From NCBI RefSeq assembly GCF_037577855.1, contig NZ_JBAKFX010000098.1, positions 1-7,521 on the forward strand: DNA of 7,521 bases, given 5' to 3'. Position 1 is the stretch's first letter. Each line of letters starts with the position of its first letter. A program made the translations under genes and the position numbers. The notes below the pieces were generated by a model, which had not been told where the DNA came from, did not search any database, and saw only the letters and a program-made list of their open reading frames with translations. This DNA is from Dethiothermospora halolimnae. GTDB lineage: Bacteria > Bacillota > Clostridia > Tissierellales > VENL01. This document shows, piece by piece, positions 1-4,548 of the stretch.

Positions 1-2
1 AT

Positions 3-1364
3 CCTTCCTTGAGGATTAGTATTATGGAGACACTTCAAAAATTGTTCTTAGTAGGTTTTTTATTAGTTTCTATAATTCCATTAACTCAATTAATGACAAC
101 AATAAATAATTCTATTGTAGATATATTCGCCACACAAGTAGATTGGTCAGATGGAGGAAGAGTAGCTAATAATAGTGGTACAATAGCAGGACTTGTTGTA
201 GAATTATTTTATTTTATAGCTAATTTATATCTTAATTTTGTATATATTATGAGAAGTATAATGATAGCAATATTAGTTGCAACAGGCCCTTTCTTTGTAG
301 TAACTATGGCTTTTACTGTAAAAGGAAAAGGGTTATTTGATAACTGGAGTAAAGAATTAATTGCTAATGTATTCTTGCAAGCTTTTCATGCATTTTCATT
401 TGCTTTTATATTAAATGTTCAAGGGGCAAGTAGGGGAATAGAAGAATTAGTAATAGCTTGTTCTTTAGTACCATTAACAGAATTCTTTAGAACAATGATA
501 TTTGGACAAAGTGGAAATTTTGCTATTACGCAAGGTAAGATGTTAGCCAAGCAAGGAGCTACACTTGCTACAAAAACAGGAGAAGCTTTTAGTACAAGTT
601 CTAATCACAAAAGTTCTAATAAGCACAATAAAGAAAGTAATTTTAAAGATGATAAAACTAAACAAAATTCAAATAAACTACAAAATAGTACAAAAACAAA
701 ACTAGGTAAAGCGATGGGAATAGCAGGAAAAGTATCACAAAAGACATTTGATGGAGCATTAGCTACTTCTAAAATGGCATCTGGCTTAGCACTTGGTGGA
801 GATGTAAGCGATGGAGCTACAGACTTTAGGAGCATGATAGAGAGTGGCAAACAAGACTTTATGGGCAGAATAGAAGGGTTTAGTAGTAAAAATTATAATA
901 AAAATGGGGTGTTAGGCTACAAGGAAACAGGAACAGGAAAACAGCCTATTAGAAGTAAAAACTATTTACAAGGCCGTGGACTTGATTATGTTTCCCATAA
1001 GGGTGGAGGAACTTTATTAATAAAAGATAGAAACAGGTTGAATAAAGATGATAAAGAAAATTTACAAGCATTGGAAGACAGTTGGAATAATCCAAACACA
1101 GATAGAAACTTATTTCTAAAGAAAAATGGGATAGATAATATATTGACAAATAAATCTGGAATAACAAGTATAGGGTATAACAAACAAGGTTTAAAGAAGC
1201 TAAATATTAATAAGGTAAAAGAAGGAGACCATTTTGGAGAGAAAGCACTATATGAAGACAGAATTAATAATAAGTTAAACCCTGTCTATACATTTAAACC
1301 TATACAAACCTTAAAACCACAAATAAAAGAGGAAGATAATAATACTAGGGAAAAGGCTAATTAA
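3..1364 (+). CDS. VirB6/TrbL-like conjugation membrane protein, probably 5'-truncated by the window edge
   Basis: Likely inner-membrane channel subunit of a Gram-positive type IV secretion (conjugation) system. Counting from the TTG at 9, hydrophobic segments lie near residues 8-28, 58-80, 83-104, 117-137 and 145-163. A Gly-Pro within the third (ATGPFF) and a following F-x-x-W before the next helix are typical of VirB6/TrbL proteins. From about residue 165 to 451 the protein is a hydrophilic tail rich in Lys, Asn, Ser and Gly, presumably cytoplasmic. The frame is open to the left edge and the TTG at 9 has no ribosome site, so the gene probably starts upstream; the ATG at 24, with GAGG at 11-14, is the alternative start. 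It is followed after 65 bases by another membrane-protein gene on the same strand, consistent with a transfer operon. The family call rests on topology and motif, so it is moderately sure. Confidence 0.7.
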   Translation, partial: PSLRISIMETLQKLFLVGFLLVSIIPLTQLMTTINNSIVDIFATQVDWSDGGRVANNSGTIAGLVVELFYFIANLYLNFVYIMRSIMIAILVATGPFFVVTMAFTVKGKGLFDNWSKELIANVFLQAFHAFSFAFILNVQGASRGIEELVIACSLVPLTEFFRTMIFGQSGNFAITQGKMLAKQGATLATKTGEAFSTSSNHKSSNKHNKESNFKDDKTKQNSNKLQNSTKTKLGKAMGIAGKVSQKTFDGALATSKMASGLALGGDVSDGATDFRSMIESGKQDFMGRIEGFSSKNYNKNGVLGYKETGTGKQPIRSKNYLQGRGLDYVSHKGGGTLLIKDRNRLNKDDKENLQALEDSWNNPNTDRNLFLKKNGIDNILTNKSGITSIGYNKQGLKKLNINKVKEGDHFGEKALYEDRINNKLNPVYTFKPIQTLKPQIKEEDNNTREKAN

Positions 1365-1376
1365 GGTCTTTTCCTT
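1347..1376 (+). other. weak intercistronic hairpin over the stop codon
   Basis: GGAAAAG (1349-1355) is complementary to CTTTTCC (1368-1374), extendable by a G-T and an A-T pair, with a 12-base loop that contains the stop codon of the VirB6-like gene. There is no good T-run after it, so it is more likely a processing or mRNA-stability hairpin than a terminator. It may also be chance in AT-rich DNA. Confidence 0.3.
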
Positions 1377-1429
1377 TCTGTTTATTATAGAAATTTGAAT
1401 TTATAAAAAGTAAGGAGGTTGGATGATTT

Positions 1430-1855
1430 ATGAAAAAAAGTATTTTTATAATGTTAATAATAATGATTTATATAACTGGAATAACAGTTTTCTCAGAAGA
1501 AGAAGGACTAAAAGATAATGACTATTTAAAAAGTGGAATAGAAACTTTGGATAAAATTAATAAAAAAAGTAGTTATCCAATTAAAGATCCAGCAGATAAA
1601 GAAGCATTGGACAAAACCACTTCTTATATTACAAGAAAACAAGATGAAGCTATATGGGCTTTACAAGTATTAGCCCAGCCTATCTGTATAATTGTTTTTC
1701 TCATAAATGCTTATATTACTTTAATAGGTGGCATAGGTAGCCACAAAATGAAGTGGTCTGGATTTACAGGGATGATATTGAGTATAGTGGTATATACAAT
1801 AATTTTATATGTTCAAACTATTTTCCAGATTTCAGTTAATTTTATAGGTTCATAG
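1430..1855 (+). CDS. small membrane protein with VirB2/TrbC pilin-like topology
   Basis: A 141-residue protein with a cleavable-looking signal peptide (MKKS, hydrophobic 5-21, possible cut after VFS at about residue 22), a hydrophilic stretch of about 50 residues rich in Lys and Asp, and two transmembrane helices near 75-100 and 111-133 joined by a short basic loop (SHKMK). Signal peptide plus two helices is the topology of VirB2/TrbC major pilins and of small two-helix subunits in Gram-positive transfer systems; I see no sequence motif that proves either. The ATG at 1430 has AAGGAGG at 1412-1418. The ATG at 1423 is in another frame and was rejected. It sits 65 bases after the VirB6-like gene and is followed by a strong hairpin, so it is probably the last gene of the transfer operon. 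Confidence 0.75.
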   Translation: MKKSIFIMLIIMIYITGITVFSEEEGLKDNDYLKSGIETLDKINKKSSYPIKDPADKEALDKTTSYITRKQDEAIWALQVLAQPICIIVFLINAYITLIGGIGSHKMKWSGFTGMILSIVVYTIILYVQTIFQISVNFIGS

Positions 1856-1858
1856 ATT

Positions 1859-1889
1859 ATAGAGACAAGTCCTAAGGACTTGTCTCTAT
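1859..1889 (+). terminator. hairpin terminator closing the transfer operon
   Basis: A perfect 14-bp stem (1859-1872 with 1876-1889, core AGAGACAAGTCC) closes a 3-base TAA loop, four bases after the stop codon of the 141-aa gene. The downstream tract is T-rich but interrupted (TTATATG), so termination may be incomplete. It also separates the plus-strand operon from the convergent minus-strand gene ending at 1914. Confidence 0.75.
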
Positions 1890-1913
1890 TTATATGTTTA
1901 TATTTAAAGAGTT

Positions 1914-2057
1914 CTAGCAAAAGGTATTTTCTATATCAAATTCAAGCTCAATAAATTTGTCATAGTAGTTTTCTGCCATTTTATCTAGTATTCTTTCATA
2001 TTCTTCTTTGGATATCTTTTTACCTAAGTTTTTTTCAATTTGTTTTTTTGTCATCAT
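1914..2057 (-). CDS. 47-aa hypothetical protein
   Basis: A short gene too small for most ORF callers, supported by a near-ideal ribosome site: AAAAGGAG with GGAG at 2064-2067, six bases before the first of two tandem ATG codons (2057-2055). The protein begins MMTKKQIEKNLGKKISKEEY, is charged and mostly helical in appearance (KEEYERILDKMAENYYDKF), and ends with a Cys. No signal peptide, membrane helix or DNA-binding motif is visible and I do not recognise a family. It is convergent with the transfer operon, 24 bases beyond that operon's terminator. A promoter with a perfect palindrome in its spacer lies just upstream, suggesting repression by a dimeric regulator; nothing shows that this protein is that regulator. 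Confidence 0.7.
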   Translation of the reverse strand: MMTKKQIEKNLGKKISKEEYERILDKMAENYYDKFIELEFDIENTFC

Positions 2058-2091
2058 TTATATCTCCTTTTAGATTATTTGGAAGTTTATT

Positions 2092-2120
2092 TATATAAAA
2101 GAACTGGCCAGTTCTGAAAA
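2092..2120 (-). promoter_or_regulatory. promoter with a 16-bp palindromic operator in the spacer
   Basis: Read on the minus strand, TTTTCA (2120-2115) and TATATA (2097-2092) are separated by 17 bp and would start transcription about 28 bases before the 47-aa gene. The spacer is almost exactly filled by the perfect palindrome AGAACTGGCCAGTTCT (2100-2115). An inverted repeat between the -35 and -10 boxes is a classic repressor site. Each box matches the consensus only 4 of 6, so the promoter call is weaker than the palindrome itself. Confidence 0.55.
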
Positions 2121-2202
2121 CTTCTTATAAAATCATGATGATAAATTTTTGAACAAAAATCAATAGTTTTGCGAAAAAAATTACAACTTAAAATTTTGAA
2201 AG

Positions 2203-2284
2203 ATAGATTAACAACTGAAATTGCTTAGTTCAGGGCTAAAAAATTTTTCTTGAAATTTGATTTATTTATTATAGATTAACAACT
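2203..2284. repeat. direct repeat pair, 14 bp exact, 68 bp apart
   Basis: ATAGATTAACAACT occurs at 2203-2216 and 2271-2284, and the match runs to 17 of 18 bases with the following G/A-AAA. A partial third copy (ATTACAACT) lies near 2180-2188. The interval is non-coding and extremely AT-rich. It could be a protein-binding site such as part of an origin of transfer or an iteron-like site, or a small duplication. The stretch 2058-2334 otherwise holds only the promoter/palindrome and the terminator. Confidence 0.55.
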
Positions 2285-2286
2285 AA

Positions 2287-2318
2287 AAAAGAGCCTTGAT
2301 TAAATTCAAGGCTCTTTT
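2287..2318 (-). terminator. intrinsic terminator of the 81-aa gene
   Basis: A perfect 13-bp stem (2287-2299 with 2306-2318, core GAGCCTTGA) has a 6-base loop. Read on the minus strand it is followed by TTTTTTAGTT, a good U-tract, 16 bases after the stop codon of the acidic gene. A shorter T-run on the plus side makes it possibly bidirectional. Confidence 0.85.
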
Positions 2319-2334
2319 AGGTTGGGTATTAAGT

Positions 2335-2580
2335 TTAACTTAAATTACAATGTAAATCTTCTAAATCTTTTAATATCATATTTTTCAAATCTTTATCATT
2401 AAATTCATGATTTTCATTAAGTTCTACATCAAACTCAAAGAAATCACTATTTAAAGACCCTCCGAAGGTATTAAAGATTACTGATATATTTCTAAAATCT
2501 AAATCATCTAACGCATCCCAACTTTCATTGTTAAATATTTTTTTTACCTCATTTTCGTGAATTCTAATTGTTTTAATCAT
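2335..2580 (-). CDS. 81-aa acidic hypothetical protein (anti-defence candidate by context)
   Basis: The start chosen is the ATG at 2580 (MIKTIRIHENEV), which has AAGGAGG at 2590-2596 nine bases away. An in-frame GTG at 2586 would lie only three bases from that site and is less likely. The protein is strongly acidic: about 18 Asp/Glu against 8 Lys/Arg, concentrated in ESWDALDDLDF and in the C-terminal half. It has no signal peptide or membrane helix. I do not recognise the family. It shares with ardC the strand, an upstream hairpin element (B) and a leader complement of its ribosome site, so co-function with ardC is plausible. Small acidic proteins encoded beside ardC-type genes can be DNA mimics, but nothing in this sequence proves that role. 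Confidence 0.75.
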   Translation of the reverse strand: MIKTIRIHENEVKKIFNNESWDALDDLDFRNISVIFNTFGGSLNSDFFEFDVELNENHEFNDKDLKNMILKDLEDLHCNLS

Positions 2581-2590
2581 AAACACATTC

Positions 2591-2667
2591 CTCCTTATAA
2601 TTTTTTTATTATTTTTAATTTATAAAGTATAAGGAGTATCCGTCTTATCGTTCTTCGCTTATAAATT
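2591..2667 (-). promoter_or_regulatory. leader that can sequester the ribosome site of the acidic gene
   Basis: CTCCTTATA (2591-2599, the strand opposite the Shine-Dalgarno) and TATAAGGAG (2628-2636) form a perfect 9-bp inverted repeat with a 28-base loop, so the mRNA can pair its own ribosome site. A competing nested fold uses AATTTATAA (2617-2625) with TTATAAATT (2659-2667) and ATAAG (2629-2633) with CTTAT (2644-2648), which would occupy the anti-Shine-Dalgarno bases and free the site. Two exclusive folds are what a translational switch needs; the function is inferred. Confidence 0.5.
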
Positions 2668-2713
2668 CCTTTCCCTAATCTTATAACAAGCTTCTACTCC
2701 AAGATGAGCAAAA

Positions 2714-2810
2714 GGGCTTGTCTAAGTTAAATTCATTCCAGTAAGATTTATAACCTATTTAATTTTCCAATCTATTATCTTAACCAGTTTGAATTCGCTA
2801 AACAGCACCC
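2714..2810 (-). repeat. hairpin element B, diverged copy of element A
   Basis: Imperfect inverted repeat of 97 bp upstream of the acidic gene. Visible stems are GGG/CCC (2714-2716, 2808-2810), TTGT/ACAG (2718-2721, 2802-2805), AATTCA/TGAATT (2730-2735, 2790-2795) and TAAGAT/ATCTTA (2742-2747, 2777-2782). It matches element A at corresponding positions: TCTAAGnnnAATTC near the left end, CC(A/T)GTTTGAATT near the right end and a GC-CCC right boundary. It is followed on the plus side by seven Ts, so it could also act as a plus-strand terminator. The rest of 2587-2990 holds only the acidic-gene leader and the ardC terminator. Confidence 0.6.
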
Positions 2811-2817
2811 TTTTTTT

Positions 2818-2963
2818 ATCATTAATTTTGTTGCATACTTAATATATACTATGTAATTCTTGTCCAAAAATAACTGAAATTAAAAATTGATTTAATTATT
2901 TTTTTCATGATGACCTATATTTTTATAGAAGTCAAGTTCAAATTGTTAAACTATTTTACAGAG
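2818..2963. other. AT-rich spacer, no gene seen
   Basis: No ORF with a ribosome site on either strand. A minus-strand promoter for element B and the acidic gene is expected here. The best candidate is TGGACA near 2860 followed by TATATT/TATTAA-type sequence around 2838-2846, but spacing and matches are mediocre and I do not assign it. Confidence 0.4.
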
Positions 2964-2992
2964 AAAAGAACCCTATTTGATAGAGTTCTTTT
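2964..2992 (-). terminator. intrinsic terminator of ardC, overlapping its stop codon
   Basis: AAAAGAAC (2964-2971) pairs with GTTCTTTT (2985-2992), then a C-A mismatch, then CTAT with ATAG around a TTG loop. On the minus strand the hairpin is followed by TTTTCTCT. The stem begins inside the ardC stop codon, so termination is immediately after translation ends. Confidence 0.75.
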
Positions 2993-3902
2993 AAGCTGAT
3001 TGTTTAGCATTAATGCTATTAAAGTCTATATTTCCTTTTTCTAACACAAAATCACAAGCCTTTTGAGCTTTAGAGCAAGCTGATGTTAATAAAGTAAGGT
3101 CTTCTCTTATTGCTTTTAACCAGCCATTTAAATAAGCCACAGAGTTCTCCTCTGTTTTGGTACTCTCTATACCAAGCAGACCTCTAACAAATGATGCACC
3201 AAATTCTGCTACTAACTCTTCCTTTGAATAACTACTACTACCAAAGTTTCCTGATAAATCTCTATTCAATCTACTTTTATTTCCTGTAGAATGAATTATC
3301 TCATGGAAACAAGTAGAATAAAATTCTTGAATGTTTTCAAATTGACTACGATCAGGAACATTAATAGTATCTGATGGAGGACTATAAAATGCTCTGCTAC
3401 TGCCTTTAATTTCTTGAAAATCAATATTTTCGTTTTTGACATAATTATCAATTAAATCTTCACTAAGTTTATTGGCTTGGTGCTCATAACCTTTAAATTT
3501 ATCCCATTTAGGTTCAAGGTTTTTAACATCATCCAAATGATATACTTTATAGTACCTTAAAAAGAATTGAGTTTTTTCTTCTGTTTCTCCAGTTTCTTCA
3601 TTTTTAACTTTTTTAGTAAATGGAGACCAGAAGATAATTTGATACTGCTTACAACCTTTTTTCAATTTGATACTTTTATCTTTCTGCCTAAGTTTTTTGA
3701 TTTGCTTATAGGTTATATACTCTCCACCTTTTTCTAATAAGACAGTATTTATACCCCTATAAAATTTACCTGTGATATGACTTCTAGGAAAACCACCTAC
3801 CCACGGTTTTTCCCAAGGCAATACCTTATCATCTTTAATAGCATCTTTAATTTTCTTTATGTACCTTTCTTGAATAATTTGATATACAGATTTTTTACTC
3901 AT
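2991..3902 (-). CDS. ardC: ArdC-family antirestriction protein (ssDNA-binding domain plus zincin-like metallopeptidase)
   Basis: A 303-aa protein close to the usual ArdC length of about 300. The N-terminal ArdC domain (about 5-125) has the family marks PWEKPW (29-34), GKFYRGIN (45-52), ITYKQIKKL and a LKKGCKQYQIIFW strand. The C-terminal zincin domain (about 150-285) has HEIIHSTG with H200, E201 and H204 as metal and catalytic residues, followed by RLNR, the EELVAEFGASF helix with the expected third ligand glutamate (E229 or nearby), and ENSVAYLNGWLKAI. All key residues are present, so it looks functional. ArdC proteins of conjugative plasmids protect incoming DNA from restriction and bind ssDNA, acting early in the recipient. 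The ATG at 3902 is the only good in-frame start; AGGAG lies about 12 bases away, slightly long. It lies downstream of hairpin element A and ends at its own terminator. Confidence 0.92.
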   Translation of the reverse strand: MSKKSVYQIIQERYIKKIKDAIKDDKVLPWEKPWVGGFPRSHITGKFYRGINTVLLEKGGEYITYKQIKKLRQKDKSIKLKKGCKQYQIIFWSPFTKKVKNEETGETEEKTQFFLRYYKVYHLDDVKNLEPKWDKFKGYEHQANKLSEDLIDNYVKNENIDFQEIKGSSRAFYSPPSDTINVPDRSQFENIQEFYSTCFHEIIHSTGNKSRLNRDLSGNFGSSSYSKEELVAEFGASFVRGLLGIESTKTEENSVAYLNGWLKAIREDLTLLTSACSKAQKACDFVLEKGNIDFNSINAKQSA

Positions 3903-3914
3903 AAATTCTACACA

Positions 3915-3989
3915 CTCCTTTTTTATTTTTCATATTGATAAATTTTTGAAATAATTTCAAGGGCAAGTCCCCAAAAAATAAAAAAGGAG
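3915..3989 (-). promoter_or_regulatory. 16-bp inverted repeat that can sequester the ardC ribosome site
   Basis: 3915-3930 and 3974-3989 are perfectly complementary over 16 bp; in the mRNA CUCCUUUUUUAUUUUU (3989-3974) pairs with AAAAAUAAAAAAGGAG (3930-3915), which contains the ardC Shine-Dalgarno. The upstream strand overlaps the 3' arm of hairpin element A, so A and the sequestering stem share GGAG/CTCC bases and exclude each other. The 43-base loop contains the short palindrome TTGAAAT-A-ATTTCAA (3946-3960). The A/T runs are low-complexity, but the GGAG match at the correct register is not explained by them. Confidence 0.6.
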
Positions 3990-4084
3990 CTTCTAAGCAT
4001 AATTCTGGACATGATAATTCCCAACTAAAATATTTCCCAGTTGAATTATTCCCAGCCTGTTTGAATTAAGCTTTAAAAGCTCCC
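3986..4084 (-). repeat. hairpin element A in the ardC leader
   Basis: Long imperfect hairpin. Stems in plus numbering: 3986-3992 with 4077-4083 (7 bp), 3995-3998 with 4070-4073, 4000-4005 with 4063-4068, 4006-4008 with 4052-4054, 4014-4020 with 4043-4049 (7 bp) and 4023-4026 with 4039-4042, leaving a 12-base loop. Read toward ardC the last stem is followed by TTTTTTATTTTTT, so the element can act as an intrinsic terminator (attenuator) about 84 bases before the start codon. TTCCCA occurs three times in it (4018, 4034, 4049). Homologous to element B at 2714-2810. Confidence 0.65.
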
Positions 4085-4119
4085 AAAATTTCTTTATTTC
4101 AATTAACTAAATATATTAG

Positions 4120-4148
4120 ATTATATGTATCTAGCTAGCTTTTATAAA
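4120..4148 (-). promoter_or_regulatory. candidate promoter for element A and ardC
   Basis: Minus strand: perfect TATAAT (4125-4120) preceded at 17 bp by TTTATA (4148-4143), a 4-of-6 match to TTGACA. Transcription would start near 4113 and give an ardC leader of about 210 bases containing all of element A. The self-complementary CTAGCTAGCT (4131-4140) sits in the spacer. Confidence 0.5.
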
Positions 4149-4165
4149 AAAAATTCAGAAACCTA

Positions 4166-4194
4166 TTGAAATAAATAGAAAAATTCTACATAAT
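4166..4194 (+). promoter_or_regulatory. promoter of the split 111-codon gene
   Basis: TTGAAA (4166-4171) and CATAAT (4189-4194), each 5 of 6 to consensus, with a 17-bp spacer, place the start of transcription about 28 bases before the ATG at 4229. It is divergent from the ardC promoter and the two overlap the same 80-bp region. Confidence 0.6.
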
Positions 4195-4228
4195 ACATAC
4201 ACAATAAAAAATAGAAGGAGATGTTTAT

Positions 4229-4462
4229 ATGAATACATTAAGTAAATCAAGAGAAAATTATGACTTTATAAAAATTTTGAAAGAATATGATGATATCATA
4301 AAGCTAGAATATACTCACAAAACAGGAGATAAAATTGTTTTTGATGTATTTAAACATGTAAAAACATATAGGGTAAAAGAAAATGGTAAATACATAACAA
4401 AAGTAGATAAGCATTATGATAGGCAAGTCAATTTGTTATGGACATCGACAAGGGGAGTGTAA
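4229..4462 (+). pseudogene. 5' part of a hypothetical gene interrupted by the IS
   Basis: Starts at the ATG at 4229 with AGAAGGAG at 4213-4220. The first 72 codons plus those of the target duplication (Ser-Thr at 4445-4450) are native; the last residues (Arg-Gly-Val, stop at 4460-4462) come from the insertion-sequence end. Removing 4453-6036 and one copy of TCGACAAG joins this piece in frame to 6045-6156 and gives a 111-aa protein without a stop. The product is basic and soluble in appearance (KEYDDIIKLEYTHKTGDKIV, KHVKTYRVKENGKYITKVDK), with no recognised family. It has its own promoter divergent from ardC, so it was probably an early or accessory gene of the element. The 77-aa remnant may still be made but lacks the C-terminal third. 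Confidence 0.85.
4445..4452 (+). repeat. left target-site duplication TCGACAAG
   Basis: 8-bp copy identical to 6037-6044, directly flanking the insertion sequence. Eight bases is a usual duplication length for the IS256 family. Confidence 0.9.
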
Positions 4463-4476
4463 AAAAATCTGTGCTT
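4453..4476 (+). repeat. left terminal inverted repeat of the IS
   Basis: Begins GGGAGTGTAAAAAAATCTG and ends TGTGCTT; matches the reverse complement of 6013-6036 at 19 of 24 positions without gaps. It supplies the stop codon (4460-4462) that truncates the host gene. Confidence 0.85.
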
Positions 4477-4487
4477 AAGTGAAAAAT

Positions 4488-4545
4488 AAAACTCCTTTCT
4501 GGCAATAATTAAAAGTAATAATAATTTAAGCCAGAAAGGAGTTTT
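4488..4545 (+). terminator. hairpin at the IS left end hiding the transposase ribosome site
   Basis: A perfect 16-bp stem (4488-4503 with 4530-4545, core ACTCCTTTCTGGC) has a 26-base AT-rich loop and ends in TTTTT. The right arm contains the transposase Shine-Dalgarno AAAGGAG (about 4535-4541). Transcripts reading in from outside would therefore terminate or fold so that the transposase is not translated. Shielding from outside transcription is a known theme in insertion sequences. The transposase's own promoter is not clear; a start inside the loop (TAATAAT at 4516-4522) would avoid the hairpin. Confidence 0.75.
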
Positions 4546-4548
4546 TCT

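Noticed and set aside
9..11. TTG at 9 as the true start of the VirB6-like gene
   Set aside because: No ribosome site upstream and the frame is open to the window edge; the first helix looks internal to a longer protein.
605..1183. Three minus-strand ORFs of 65-81 codons opposite the VirB6-like gene
   Set aside because: No ribosome sites, overlapping a clear gene, and Leu/Ser/Phe-rich composition typical of antisense shadows.
2101..2114. Possible LexA box (GAAC...GTTC) in the palindrome
   Set aside because: Gram-positive LexA sites have four bases between GAAC and GTTC; here there are six, so I treat it as an unassigned operator.
2335..2586. GTG start at 2586 for the acidic gene
   Set aside because: Only three bases from the Shine-Dalgarno; the ATG at 2580 has proper spacing.
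2811..2817. Element B as simply the terminator of a plus-strand gene
   Set aside because: Seven Ts follow on the plus strand, but no plus-strand gene lies upstream, and the shared blocks with element A argue for a common element.
3986..4084. T-box or other known riboswitch
   Set aside because: No T-box motif or recognisable conserved core of a known riboswitch was seen; only helices and repeats.
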